The notes beneath the pieces were generated by a model that made no database searches, was not told where the DNA came from, and saw only the letters and a list, made by a program, of their open reading frames with translations. 64,000 bases of DNA from Vibrio atlanticus. GTDB taxonomy: Bacteria; Pseudomonadota; Gammaproteobacteria; Enterobacterales; Vibrionaceae. How positions within the stretch are numbered: position 1 is the stretch's first letter; each line of letters starts with the position of its first letter. The stretch spans positions 2,046,001-2,110,000 of the forward strand of contig NZ_AP025460.1 of NCBI RefSeq assembly GCF_024347315.1. Reading direction: 5' to 3'. Positions 1-10,200 of this stretch are shown piece after piece. Position numbers and translations under genes: made by a program.

Positions 1-182
1 TGATTGGTATGGGTATCGACCCTGAGCACATGAGCTGGTACCGCGACCTACGTAAATACGGCACAGTGCCGCACGCTGGCTTCGGTCTTGGTTTCGAGCG
101 TCTAGTATCTTACGTAACAGGTATGGGCAACGTTCGTGACGTTATCCCGTTCCCACGTACACCACGCTCTGCTAACTTCTAA
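1..182 (+). CDS. asnS: Asparaginyl-tRNA synthetase, C-terminal end (partial)
   Basis: Only the last ~60 codons lie in the window; the reading frame begins at base 3 and ends at TAA 180-182. The residues read [19 protein letters not shown], then a glycine-rich GFGLGFERL segment and the terminal [11 protein letters not shown]. GxGLGxER is class II synthetase motif 3, with the ATP-binding arginine, and the PFPRTP ending is typical of bacterial AsnS. The enzyme charges tRNA-Asn in the cytoplasm. A strong intrinsic terminator follows. The 5' part is outside the window, so domain content cannot be checked. Confidence 0.93.
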   Translation, partial: IGMGIDPEHMSWYRDLRKYGTVPHAGFGLGFERLVSYVTGMGNVRDVIPFPRTPRSANF

Positions 183-226
183 TATCGGCTTGCTTCTTCT
201 TTAAAGAAGTCAGTATCAGATAAATT

Positions 227-257
227 AAAACCTCCGTATATACGGAGGTTTTTTATT
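227..257 (+). terminator. Rho-independent terminator after asnS
   Basis: An 8-bp perfect stem, CCTCCGTA/TACGGAGG with a TA centre, is preceded by A residues and followed by six T. It lies 45 bp after the asnS stop. The rest of 258-480 shows no convincing gene; a Shine-Dalgarno (AAGGGA) for the next gene lies just before base 488. Confidence 0.9.
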
Positions 258-520
258 CCCCGAGATTATTTCCGTTACCCACAGCCTCCCTGTCCCATCC
301 ACTAATTTTCCTGTGTATTCTCGATTCAAAATCAGTTAGACGCAAAGATAAAAAACAATAAATCATAGAGTTAATCATTGTAAGTTTATGTATTTGGATA
401 CAGGACAAAGACATACAGCATTCATCATTCGTATGCATTAAGCTTTGGCTCAACTGATTTATGAATGTGAAACCTTAAGGGACACCTATGAAAAAGACCT
501 TTATATCTACAGCTCTACTA

Positions 521-1403
521 GGGCGTGTTGATCTTTCGTGAGTGTTTTTTGAACAGCATGGTAAAGAGTTATAATTTGCTTCGCCAAAAGTAAAACCATA
601 ACCAATACCATGCCAAGAACAATGCTAACTGATATTCGCTGGGAACTGCTACTCCAAGTTATGAAAAGTACAGGTCGTATTTACGATAAAACTGAACATC
701 GAATGACATTTGAAGGAATACTTTATCGAATGAGAACAGGTATTCCTTGGCGAGATCTACCCTCTGAGTTCGGAGAGTGGAGTACCGTTTACAGACGATT
801 TAATCTTTGGTCAAAGAAAGGGATTTTAGATAAACTTTTCAAAAGCTTATCTAGCATGGCTGATTTTGAATGGGTCTTTCTTGATGGCTCTATAGTTCGA
901 GCGCATCAGCATAGTACAGGTGCAGCTACTGAAAGCTCAGAGCAAATAGGAAAAAGTCGCGGGGGCAACTCAACCAAAATTCACTTAGCCGTAGATAGTG
1001 GTGGTCTGCCGATTTGCTTTGATTTATCAGAAGGACAACGCCACGATATAGTGCATGCCGAAAGCTTAGTTGAACAACTCGATGAAGTTAATACTATCGT
1101 TTGTGATAAAGGATATGACAGCGAACCTTTCCGTACTTTTGTTAAGGAACGTGGCGGAGAAACGGTAATTGCTAAACGCAATTACGGACAAGATATAGAC
1201 AAAGACAGTATGGATTGGTGTCTATACAAGTATCGTCACTTGGTCGAAAATGCCTTTGGGAGAATTAAGCATTATCGAGCTATTTCAAGTAGATATGACA
1301 AGCTAGAAAGGAATTATGCCAGCATGTTATCGCTGGCATTCATGTTAATGTGGCTACCGATGTATTGTTGAACACAAAATGTACAGCAAAGATCAACACG
1401 CCC
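521..1403 (+). mobile_element. IS5-family insertion sequence (IS427-like), 883 bp
   Basis: The element starts GGGCGTGTTGATCTTT and ends AAAGATCAACACGCCC, a perfect 16-bp terminal inverted repeat. The flanks are TA at 519-520 and TA at 1404-1405, a 2-bp duplication. Deleting one TA restores the host reading frame exactly, which fixes the boundaries. It carries a single transposase ORF (610-1371). The size and the short TA duplication fit the IS427 group of the IS5 family. Confidence 0.9.
610..1371 (+). CDS. IS5-family transposase
   Basis: A 253-aa DDE transposase. The N-terminal helix-turn-helix region contains GILYRMRTGIPWRDLP, typical of IS427-group enzymes. The catalytic triad is visible as D92 (FLDGS), D166 (VCDKGYDS) and E213 (HLVENAFGRIK, the family's Y-R-E-K-like motif). 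It is a single uninterrupted frame, so no programmed frameshift is needed, unlike many IS427 members. No good Shine-Dalgarno precedes ATG 610; ATG 622 is an alternative start. It probably supports transposition unless the termini are inactive. Confidence 0.9.
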   Translation: MPRTMLTDIRWELLLQVMKSTGRIYDKTEHRMTFEGILYRMRTGIPWRDLPSEFGEWSTVYRRFNLWSKKGILDKLFKSLSSMADFEWVFLDGSIVRAHQHSTGAATESSEQIGKSRGGNSTKIHLAVDSGGLPICFDLSEGQRHDIVHAESLVEQLDEVNTIVCDKGYDSEPFRTFVKERGGETVIAKRNYGQDIDKDSMDWCLYKYRHLVENAFGRIKHYRAISSRYDKLERNYASMLSLAFMLMWLPMYC

Positions 1404-2778
1404 TAATCACTTTGGCCGGGTGTGGCGGTGGAGGCTCATCGACTCCCGCTAAAAAGCCAGCAGTAAAACCAGCACAAAAGCCGACTGTATTTACCTCTAA
1501 ATGTTCGCAGCCGTTAGGTGGTGATAAAGCCTTAACTTTCACAGTAATTAAAACGGTAGCCAATGTCGAAGGTATCGCGTGTAGTGGTAGCCCGAAAGCA
1601 TTTGACGACATGATGAAAGCTCATCCGAATACAAAAACGCTGAACTTCATCGATATGGGTGGCTCTATGAATGATGACGCTAACATCAAACTGGCGTACC
1701 AAGTAAGAGCAAAAAAATTAAACACTTACATCAGTTCTGTGGGACATGTAGCATCAGGGGGCACTGACCTTTTCGCTGCGGGTGTGAAAAGAACCATTGA
1801 AACGGGTGCCCTATTAGGCGTTCACTCATGGGCGCAAGGGTCTTTGCAAGGGGCTTCGCTGCCTGTCGGCCATAGCCAACATAAACCCTACATTGATTAT
1901 TATAAAAAGATGGGGCTACCAGATCCGAGTGGCTTCTACTGGTTTACACTAAAAGCAGCACCAGCTAACGGTATGCATTATATGACCCCAGGTGAAGTAG
2001 CTAAATATGGTTTAGCCACAGTAACCACCAGTTACAGCAAAGACCTCCGCGCGAATTACACCCCTAAACAGAGTATTTTGAACAATGATCTATTAGACGT
2101 AATCAGTGATAATTTAAAAGCTGTATCAGTTGAAAACCATGCGCGTAGTAACACCTACACACTCGATTACATAACTGCATTGCTGTTTAAACAATTTAAT
2201 GTCTCGAATCGAGATGAACTAATTACTTATTTAAAACTCAATGGCAAGTTAGATCCATCTGCTAAATCATACACCTTTAAAGCGACATCAGATAAGCCCA
2301 AAACGGTGTATTATGCAGCATTTGATTTGGTACGTGCATCATACTCCTCAAGTGATAAACATAGCATTCCAGCGAAGCCTTTAATTGAAACGAACATGGG
2401 TATTTTGGATTACATTCTCAAAGTACATACTTCTGATGTTGTTATTGAACTAGCAAAAAATAAGATCAACGCAACAATCGAAAATGACAAAGTCTCATTT
2501 GTTAAAAGCCCGACAAACACTCAAATAACCGAGTGTAAGATAAAAACCTCATCCATTAAATCTTTGGTACTGGTGCAAATATCAAACTGTGTAGAAAGTC
2601 GACTTAAGGGTGGTGATGTGCAATTTGTACATTTCCAACGTACATCTAAAACCCCACTCTCAGGCGGTACACCAACAATTAGCGACGCTACCGTTAAAAG
2701 CTCAAATTTTGAATTCAATGCTAAGCAAAGTACGCTAGTCACTAAGTAATTTTACACATTTCAGGACGAGAGAATTGT

Positions 2779-2812
2779 AAAAAAGAAGCCCACCAAATTT
2801 GGTGGGCTTCAG
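2779..2812. terminator. Bidirectional intrinsic terminator
   Basis: GAAGCCCACC/GGTGGGCTTC form a 10-bp stem around AAATTT. It lies between the convergent lipoprotein pseudogene and the small membrane protein gene. The A-run on the left serves the minus strand; the plus-strand side lacks a good T-run. Confidence 0.7.
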
Positions 2813-2838
2813 AAGATCATTTTCGTGTACTGAGAAAC

Positions 2839-3045
2839 TTAATCAACATCCTGGTCGCTAGCGTACTTTATTGCGAGACCGCAAATTGCCATCATAACGA
2901 ACGGGATAGCCGCCGTGGTGTATTCTGCCCATGGCATATTTGCGAATGCTTTTGCCAGCAGTACGTGGCCGAGGACTAACAGAAGTGCACACACAATCGC
3001 GACAATAATTAGCTTAACTTCATTTCCCATAGTCATTTTCAACAT
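2839..3045 (-). CDS. Small membrane protein, two predicted TM segments
   Basis: 68 aa with a good Shine-Dalgarno (GGAG, 8 nt before ATG at 3045), so the start is well supported. Residues ~9-30 (VKLIIVAIVCALLLVLGHVLL) and ~43-60 (TTAAIPFVMMAICGLAIKY) look like transmembrane helices joined by a short loop; the tail is acidic (SDQDVD). I do not recognise a family. It stands alone between two terminator or promoter regions and runs convergent to the upstream lipoprotein. Confidence 0.65.
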   Translation of the reverse strand: MLKMTMGNEVKLIIVAIVCALLLVLGHVLLAKAFANMPWAEYTTAAIPFVMMAICGLAIKYASDQDVD

Positions 3046-3237
3046 AACGGTATCTCCAATATTTGGTCTATCGTTATTGAATCACAACTCTCTGATCAAT
3101 TAGGCGTACAGTTACGCCACAAACAACCCGTACAGTTGAAATAATTGTCTTTTTTATGAGTGACTTAAGGTTTTGTGAACAACTTAGACTTTTGCTCTCT
3201 CAACAGTTAAACGAGATAAGCCGTTAGAGAATCTGTT

Positions 3238-4641
3238 TTAAGAATGCATCAATTGATGTGCGAGTTTGCCAAGTAGAATCAGCGCTTGCTCTTTCTCTGC
3301 TGTGAGTTCATAAGAAAAATTTAACCGAATCGCGTTGTCTACTCTGCCCTGCTCACTAAACAAATCGCCAGATGCGACACTAATACCTTGAGCAATCGCG
3401 AGTTGATGGAATTGTTGGCTATCGAAATGAGGAGAGAACCGTACCCACACGAAGTAACCACCAGCAGGGTCTTCAATCTCGATAGATTGGGGGAAGTATT
3501 GCTTGATAGCGCTAATAAACCGCTCTTTTCTGACCAAGAGATTTTTACGCAGTTTGCGAAGGTGATTATCATAGCTTTCATGAGTGAGGAAGTGTGCGAC
3601 CCCAAGCTGCACAGGAGCACTACTCGACAGCGTAGAAAGAAGCTGCAACTTTTGGATCGCATCGTTAAAACGCGTGTTCACAACCCAACCTACTCGATAG
3701 CCCGGACATAGGCTTTTGGAGTAAGATCCACACAACAATACAGAGTCTGTCTTGTCGAAAGCCTTTAGTGGCTTCGGCTTATGCCCTTCATAATACAGGT
3801 CACCATACACGTCATCTTCAATAATGTAGGTTTCATGTTGTTCAGCAACCTCAACCACTCGGCGCTTCGCATCTTCAGACAAACTTGTCCCTGTCGGGTT
3901 TTGAAACGTCGTCATCAGCCAACACGCTTTCACATCCTGGTTTTGTAGTGCGCTTTCAAACTGCTCAATATTCAATCCATTGATTGGACAAACATCCACT
4001 TCGATAGGGTTGAGTCCTAACCTCTCGACAGCTTGCAGAGCACCATAGAAAGCAGGAGATTCAATCACAACGTAGTCACCGGGCTTGGTTACAGTTTGAA
4101 GGCTCAAGTTAAGCGCTTCCATCGCACCAGAAGTAATCACGATATCTTGATGGTTGACGGTAATACCTTGCTGCAGGTAACGTTGAGCGATTTGTCTTCT
4201 TAGGGACTCACTGCCCGGTGGCAGATTATTGATCACACTAGCACCTGTCATCTTCCTTCCCGCACTGGCGAGGTTTCGAGTCAAGGTAGGCAAAGGGAAA
4301 AGGTCAGGATCTGGGAATGCTGATCCAAAAGGAATAACCCCCTCTGCCGAACTCGATTTCAAAAAGTCGAATAAGCGATCATTAATGGCTTTCTTTTTGT
4401 GTACTAACGGCAGTTCATAATCAACGCCGTCCACACGTGGTGCAACAAAGTAGCCCGACTGAGGCTTAGCGATGATCCACCCTTCGCTTTCTAACAATTG
4501 GTAGGCTTGTAAGACAGTACTATTGCTGACGCTGTAATTGCGACAACTCATGCGGACGGAAGGGATCTTTTCTCCTGAACGCCACGTGTTGTTCGCTATC
4601 TGAGTTCGAATATCCTTTGCAAGCTCTTCATAACGCGCCAT
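3238..4641 (-). CDS. MocR/PdxR-family transcriptional regulator (GntR wHTH fused to aminotransferase fold)
   Basis: 467 aa. The N-terminal winged helix (~1-70) reads ELAKDIRTQI, then GEKIPSVR and VLQAYQLLESEGWI, typical of the GntR superfamily. Residues ~100-460 form a fold-type I aminotransferase domain with FQNPTG (~247), EDDVYGD (~276) and the PLP-binding lysine K309 in GSYSKS. Such proteins usually sense PLP or an aminated metabolite and control a neighbouring transporter or enzyme gene. The gene diverges from the 99-aa gene at 4862, and the shared 220-bp region holds candidate operator sites. Its target is not evident from the sequence. Confidence 0.88.
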   Translation of the reverse strand: MARYEELAKDIRTQIANNTWRSGEKIPSVRMSCRNYSVSNSTVLQAYQLLESEGWIIAKPQSGYFVAPRVDGVDYELPLVHKKKAINDRLFDFLKSSSAEGVIPFGSAFPDPDLFPLPTLTRNLASAGRKMTGASVINNLPPGSESLRRQIAQRYLQQGITVNHQDIVITSGAMEALNLSLQTVTKPGDYVVIESPAFYGALQAVERLGLNPIEVDVCPINGLNIEQFESALQNQDVKACWLMTTFQNPTGTSLSEDAKRRVVEVAEQHETYIIEDDVYGDLYYEGHKPKPLKAFDKTDSVLLCGSYSKSLCPGYRVGWVVNTRFNDAIQKLQLLSTLSSSAPVQLGVAHFLTHESYDNHLRKLRKNLLVRKERFISAIKQYFPQSIEIEDPAGGYFVWVRFSPHFDSQQFHQLAIAQGISVASGDLFSEQGRVDNAIRLNFSYELTAEKEQALILLGKLAHQLMHS

Positions 4642-4744
4642 CTAATTGTACTACCTAGAGAAATTCTAATAAGCATGAGATTTTATCACTAACGTTAACA
4701 ACTATTGCTGCTATCCATATGATTGAGCCTAATTTCTATAATAG

Positions 4745-4760
4745 TGTGAATTGGTTCACA
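4745..4760. promoter_or_regulatory. Candidate CRP site in a divergent promoter region
   Basis: TGTGAATTGGTTCACA is a perfect dyad that matches the CRP core TGTGA-N6-TCACA exactly. A TATAAT hexamer lies at 4737-4742 just before it, and another TATAAT lies at 4824-4829 upstream of the 4862 gene. If transcription starts ~7 nt after the second hexamer, the site centre is near -83, compatible with class I activation. It could instead be a MocR operator. Prediction only. Confidence 0.5.
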
Positions 4761-4861
4761 GATAACTTTGTATGCTTTGCTAAGTTTGTAACCAAGGCGA
4801 GAGCCAAGTTCGTTCTACGCCTCTATAATTTGATGTAATCCAAAAAACATGCGAGATAAAA

Positions 4862-5161
4862 ATGAAAAAAATAGAAGCAGACCAGTTAAGTTATAAAGGA
4901 GAGTCAAACGGTGTTCATAGTTGGACAACACCGAGTGGCCAGCCATATTACTGGCACCCAGACTGGCTCCATATCGCTGAAGATGCAACAGGCTCACATC
5001 CAAAGCAGGAGATCGATGTCGATCAAGACCAAGCACCAACTGAGAAACACGCGGTGTCTGCTATTCTGAAACACCTAAACCAATGGGCATCAGACAAACT
5101 AGCATCTCACCCAGACATTGAAACCAACTCAATTGAATCTGAAATCAATCTGAAAAAGTAA
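4862..5161 (+). CDS. Hypothetical 99-aa protein
   Basis: A small soluble protein beginning MKKIEADQLSYKGESNGVH. It is rich in W, H, D and S, with a WTTPSGQPYYWHPDWLH segment and an acidic C-terminal half. There is no signal peptide or membrane segment. I do not recognise a family. The Shine-Dalgarno is weak (GCGAGAT). It is divergent from the MocR regulator and is therefore a possible target of it; the TATAAT at 4824-4829 is well placed as its -10 element. From 5162 to 5444 I see no gene. Confidence 0.6.
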   Translation: MKKIEADQLSYKGESNGVHSWTTPSGQPYYWHPDWLHIAEDATGSHPKQEIDVDQDQAPTEKHAVSAILKHLNQWASDKLASHPDIETNSIESEINLKK

Positions 5162-5444
5162 TTTGATTAGAGGTAAGTAGTCGTCAATCACTCTCGACTT
5201 CACTCAAATATATCGACTGAATAGTCTCGTATTTCAACCGGGACTATTCAAGTGTCTTCATAAAAACTGCCGTAATAACACCCATCTAGCTAACAATTAT
5301 CTAACACAAACCAATTTTTTGTATCATTCAACAAAAGCTATCGATAGAATCCCCGACCTTATTCACACTCGCTATACTAGCCATACATACCTACCAACCT
5401 CGTGAATTAATACACAAAATACGTATTCGTAAACTTAGGAATAG

Positions 5445-6986
5445 TTGCGAGACCTTAAGATGAAAATGAACAAAGGCTTATCGATGGATACTTCAAATTA
5501 CAATCAATCGCTAACGACTCAATTATACGTCATCGCTGGCGTGCTATTTGGCACCTACGGCAGTCGGGTATGCCCGATGCTCGAAAGCTTAACGACGTTA
5601 GAAATTTTCACCCAAGTCAGTAGTGTCTTTATCTTATTGTGGCTAGCGCGTCATTATTTGCTATCGCAACACACCTTAGTCAAACAAGGTCGATTTGCAC
5701 AACTCGATACTATGTTGTTCTTTGCCGCGAGTATTCCTTTCGCGCTCTACTACAACCTAAGCTACGACTTCACGATAGACAGTAACTTGAAAGTGCTGTT
5801 CGGCATGAGCCTATTTGGTTTCTTTACCGGTACCATTATTCAACTGAAAGCGAAGCTTAGCCAAATAGATGAAATGGAGATGACTGGGCAATTTGACTTC
5901 CACCTGATAGGTGAAAGAAGTTCACTGGTTAAACAAATGATTGGTTTGGTCATCGTGCTTCTGGTAACACTGACCACCATGCTGACTATGGTGGCCGTCA
6001 AAGACATCTTCTGGCTAGAACACAACCCCGGCCGTTTGCTAGATGGTACGGGCAAGATCAGCGTGATCAAAGAGTTCATTTATTTGGCGGTTGTACTAGG
6101 TGGATACGCGATAACCATCATGACTCTATGGAGCCAGCTGATTAGACGTATTCTTCTAAGCCAAGAGCACGCATTAAGTAAAGTAACTAATGGTGAGCCA
6201 GGCGTTCGCTTACCTATATTCAGCTACAACGAGCTTGGGTCAATAGCATCTATGACCAATACCATGCTTGATAGCCTCGAAAACGCTCAAGACGAAGTAA
6301 AAACCACACGTGACGTCGCGATTGTTAGCTTATCTGCACTAGCTGAATCTCGAGACAATGAAACTGGCGCCCATATTTTACGAACTCAAGAATACGTAAA
6401 GGTACTCGCACTGGAGCTCAGCAAATCTGAAGCTCACGCGATCTTATTAACACCCAACTATATCGAGCTGCTTTATAAATCTGCCCCACTGCATGATGTA
6501 GGTAAGGTTGGAGTACCTGACAGTGTGCTGCTAAAACCGGGCAAACTGACGGATGAAGAGTTTGAGATAATGAAAGGTCACCCTGCTATTGGCGCCGAAG
6601 CGTTATCTATTGCAGAAAAGCAATTGGGAAGCAGTTCTTTCTTAAGAGTCGCGAAAGAGATTTCTCTCACTCACCACGAGAAATGGAACGGCAGCGGTTA
6701 TCCCAACCAGCTGTCTGGGGAAGATATTCCTCTGTCCGGCCGCTTAATGGCATTGGCCGATGTTTATGACGCATTAATATCGAAGCGAGTCTACAAGCCA
6801 GCCTTTACTCATGAGCAAGCGAAACAGATTATCTTGGAAGGTAATGGGACCCATTTTGACCCGCAAGTTGTCCAAGCTTTTCTGGCCGTCGAACAAGAAT
6901 TCGTTTCAATTGCCGCGACCTACAAGGATGGAAAAAACATGCAAAGTGAACTTGAACGAGAAAGCTTTGTTGCTCAACCTGCTTAG
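5445..6986 (+). CDS. Membrane-bound HD-GYP domain protein, probable c-di-GMP phosphodiesterase
   Basis: Up to 513 aa. The N-terminal ~230 residues carry about six hydrophobic segments (near 25-45, 55-72, 85-105, 113-133, 165-185, 210-232). A HAMP-like linker (~232-285) precedes a complete HD-GYP domain (~295-490). The metal-binding HD pair is in SAPLHDVGKVGVPD (H350, D351), the GYP signature is at 418-420 (WNGSGYP), and HHEKW is present. All canonical residues are there, so hydrolysis of c-di-GMP is expected. The start is uncertain: TTG 5445 follows AGGA at close spacing, while ATG 5460 and 5466 are alternatives. There is no ligand-binding periplasmic domain, so the membrane region may itself be the sensor. 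Confidence 0.88.
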   Translation: MRDLKMKMNKGLSMDTSNYNQSLTTQLYVIAGVLFGTYGSRVCPMLESLTTLEIFTQVSSVFILLWLARHYLLSQHTLVKQGRFAQLDTMLFFAASIPFALYYNLSYDFTIDSNLKVLFGMSLFGFFTGTIIQLKAKLSQIDEMEMTGQFDFHLIGERSSLVKQMIGLVIVLLVTLTTMLTMVAVKDIFWLEHNPGRLLDGTGKISVIKEFIYLAVVLGGYAITIMTLWSQLIRRILLSQEHALSKVTNGEPGVRLPIFSYNELGSIASMTNTMLDSLENAQDEVKTTRDVAIVSLSALAESRDNETGAHILRTQEYVKVLALELSKSEAHAILLTPNYIELLYKSAPLHDVGKVGVPDSVLLKPGKLTDEEFEIMKGHPAIGAEALSIAEKQLGSSSFLRVAKEISLTHHEKWNGSGYPNQLSGEDIPLSGRLMALADVYDALISKRVYKPAFTHEQAKQIILEGNGTHFDPQVVQAFLAVEQEFVSIAATYKDGKNMQSELERESFVAQPA

Positions 6987-6997
6987 TCTTTTCGAAA

Positions 6998-7082
6998 ACC
7001 ACTAACTATACAGGCTCCGACTATACAGGTTACAGTAAGTTATGGGGTGTTATACAGGCTACAATAGTTATATAGGTTAGAT
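6998..7082. repeat. Short imperfect repeats with a TATACAGG core
   Basis: Four imperfect copies of TATACAGG(C/T)T occur in about 80 bp after the HD-GYP stop (CTATACAGGCT, CTATACAGGTT, TTATACAGGCT, TTATATAGGTT). Unit spacing is irregular. No function is evident; decayed repeat DNA or a protein-binding cluster are both possible. Confidence 0.4.
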
Positions 7083-7161
7083 CGCAGAGTGATTTTCTGA
7101 GTCAGCTTCATTCGAATGTTAAGTTAAGCGAAACAGGAATAGTGACTGAGTAAGATTCTAT

Positions 7162-7194
7162 AAAAAACCAGCATATATATGCTGGTTTTTTTTG
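7162..7194. terminator. Bidirectional terminator between convergent genes
   Basis: AAAAAACCAGCATA/TATGCTGGTTTTTTTT forms a long A/T-flanked stem between the HD-GYP gene (plus) and the first metalloprotease gene (minus). It should act in both directions. Confidence 0.85.
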
Positions 7195-7208
7195 GTTTAG
7201 AAGAAACA

Positions 7209-10200
7209 CTATCTTAGTAGTTGTACACCACCAAGAGCTACACCTGGGTTCTTCCCTTTGCTATCCAGATTTTCTACTTCATATACCCATTTTAGGGTCG
7301 TGGTATCATCTGGTAAATCAACGCGGTGAATACCGTAGCGCCCGACTTTAGTACCTCTAGGCACACTGACTGAAGAAGAACCGATGGAAGGCAAGCTAGA
7401 CCAGTTGTTACCAGACTTCGCTAATGCACCATCAACTATATTGTCTCCGACACTGTAAGCCTTCCAGATTTCAGAACCATTAGCAAATAGCTTAAGGGTA
7501 CCTTTTGGAACTTCTTGAGCTCCCGTCCAACCTTTTCCGATAACGGCCGTTCTAAAACGAATAACTTTCCAACTTTGACCACTTTCAGCTGTAACCGAAA
7601 CCTCTGATTTTTTCTCATCGCCACCAAGATAAAGGTGACCTTCCCAATTATAGGTAGATGGGGTTTGAGTCCAAGTATGCGCAAATGGGTCAGTTTGATT
7701 TCCATCGCCCCAACCAAATAAACAGTCGCCATTCTTGCTGACCGTACATTGTGGATACTTAGCGCCAGCGTTTACTTCAGCGTAGCTAAAAGAAACAGTC
7801 TGAATACCCGTTTTGAGTGAGTTACGAACAGACCATACTTTTCCAGTTTTGCCATCAACATCAATACGCCAGTATAAAACATCACTTGCAGAGTTTAGAT
7901 TAACATCTTGCCAACCTGAACCCGCGGAACCCGTACCCGACTGAATTTCTTGCCAAGTGCTATTGTCAGTGCTGGTATACACTTTGTATGCACTTGATTT
8001 AGAAAACTTCCAAGTGAACTTGTGAATACCTTTGAAGGGGATTGACTGCCCATTATATGGTCGCGGTGTGTGCGCATACTTCAGATTATCATTCGCAAGT
8101 TCTGCCATATCACCATCAGACAAAGCAAACGAACGCATCTCAATATTATCAACTAAGATGTTACCCGCCATTTGCTCAGACTTTAGGTTAGCCGTTGCAT
8201 CTTTACCTGCGTCCATCCAAGGCTTTGCAATAATCAACCCTTGGCTTGTCCCTGCAGACAAACGACTCCCTGCTCCCCAAACACCGGCATAACCCGTAGT
8301 CAGCTTGATGTCATCGACTTCTGCATCGCTATTATAATGGTCGACCAGCGTCGCTTGCTTACCATTCAACCAAATAGACACTTTCTGAGTAGTACGATCA
8401 ACACGCACAGCAACGGTATTCCACTGACTGAGGTTAAGTGCCTCTTTGGTTGTCACTGATACCTTTCTTAAATCATTTCCACCCGCATAAGTTGCTAACT
8501 GACGAGAAATCATGAACCACTCTAAAGTCCCCTCTTTAGTCAATTTAAGGTGGAAACCGTCACTCCAAATCCCTTTGCTAACCAGGTCAATTGGGTACTC
8601 TAGCTTTACATTCGGCTTCACTTTCAGTGATAGCGTAAAATCATCTTCCGCAAAGTCGAAATCATGCCCATAATGAAATTTGTATTTTAAAGACTCTTGA
8701 ACGTCATTCTCTAATAAGTTGGATTTGACAGATTCAAAGGCCCCGAGTTTCAATGTCTTCGAATTCGCGTAGCCTTGGTTAACCCAAACTTCAGAAATAG
8801 ACTGTTTGGTCGATTGCTTTACGGCTGCAATCTGCGAAGGTAAGCCCGTTTGAGCATTCACGATCCATAAGTCATCAACAGGAGTCTCTTCAAAATCGAA
8901 ACGAGCATATAGATCAGGCGATGTTACTTTCACATGAACGACGTCACGGTCGAACAGTTTTTTTCCATCTGTAATGACATAATGGAATTCGTCTTCACCG
9001 ATAAAACCTTTCGGCGCTTTATAGGTAATTTTGCCACTCGTGATAGTAAGTTCACCACCTTGTGCTGAATATTCATCCACTTTACTGAGCGAAATCGAAT
9101 CACCGTTGGCATCGAAATCATTTTTAAGTACATCTAGACTCGTCGTACTGTCTCGCTTTACGCTGAAGTGGTCTATCTTAGCCGAAGGCGGTAAAGGGTA
9201 ATCGGCTGGGCCAACCAAGCTTCTTCTTAAACGGTTATTTTTATAAATATTGAAATTGATATCGTCAACATGAGCTTCACCACCTTGAATACCATGACCT
9301 TCTGCTGAAGTACTATGACCAGTACCTAAGTAGTGTGCGGTTTCATGTAATACCACACCATCTGCACCTATCATGTTACCCGGTGAGCGAACAATGCTTC
9401 CGAAGTTCACGCCAAGGATCCAGTTACCTTTCAGCCACAGCATTCTGTGTTTAAGATCCCAACCTCGGATTTTTCTTTGCTGATCCCACCATTTGATAGC
9501 GGCGACACGAACGGGTTCATTCTCATGTTGATATCCCCAATTCTTACACGCGTCATGAGAAGCGCTTTTCAAACACGTTTGGTAGTGGTCATCTAAATAT
9601 CCCCAAGTTTCGATCAGTACATCGTTGACAGTGAAGCGCAACAAAGCATCTCGACTCAATACATAGTCAACTAAATTGATGTAGTAATCGACAAGGACCA
9701 TTGCGTCATCTAAGTTGCTATCCGCCTCCTGAACAAAGGCTTGGTAAGCGACATGAACCGCCACTTTTACTTTATGCAGCTGAACTTTACTTTTGTCTTT
9801 AGCAATTAAATTATCTAAACCTGACGTTGGCGCACTCGGACTTTCATCGATGGTTTTAATTGCTTTTTGAACATTATCTAAAATTACAGATTGAGGAGTA
9901 ACCGAACGTAAGTCTTGAGCTGTGGCGGTCAACTTGTTAGCCGATAAACCACTTATGATGTCTGCCTTCTCGATCGTCCACACTCTTTGACTACCACGGA
10001 ACGCCGTGACATAGAGTTTATTCTTTGTGGTTAGTGCAGCAATAACTTGTGTATTCTCATCACTGGTATCAACACCACGATAAACACGAATGTCCGGAGT
10101 ATTAATAGTGCTTGATGGAGCGTTCCCATTGATACGGTGATCCCATAGATATACTTTCATATCAGGCTCTCGGATCGAATATCGACGGAGCTCTAAAGTA

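Larger units (their letters stand above)
488..2749 (+). pseudogene. COG3904-like periplasmic lipoprotein gene interrupted by an IS5-family element
   Basis: The intact start is ATG 488, with AAGGGA upstream, encoding MKKTFISTALL. The insertion begins at 521 and coding resumes at 1404. Removing the element and one TA copy gives MKKTFISTALLITLAGC, a complete lipoprotein signal peptide with lipobox LAGC followed by a Gly/Ser/Pro linker. The rest (about 448 aa) has a ClpP/S49-like core resembling COG3904 predicted periplasmic proteins: DMGGSMNDD, LAYQVRAKKLNTYISSVGHVASGGTDLFAAGVKR split over two segments, and GVHSW, with a candidate serine in ASGG. Function is unknown. The IS right end supplies an in-frame ATG at 1379 (MYSKDQHA joined to LITLAGC), but it has no visible Shine-Dalgarno and shortens the signal sequence, so the protein is probably not made or not exported. 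The 3' part shows no other frameshift, suggesting a recent insertion. Confidence 0.8.

Noticed and set aside
253..453. 66-aa minus-strand frame after asnS
   Set aside because: Begins inside the upstream region of the lipoprotein, overlaps the asnS terminator and has no ribosome site or recognisable family.
1379..2749. The fused reading frame from the IS right end as an active gene
   Set aside because: No Shine-Dalgarno, and the export signal is shortened; treated as a remnant of the broken lipoprotein.
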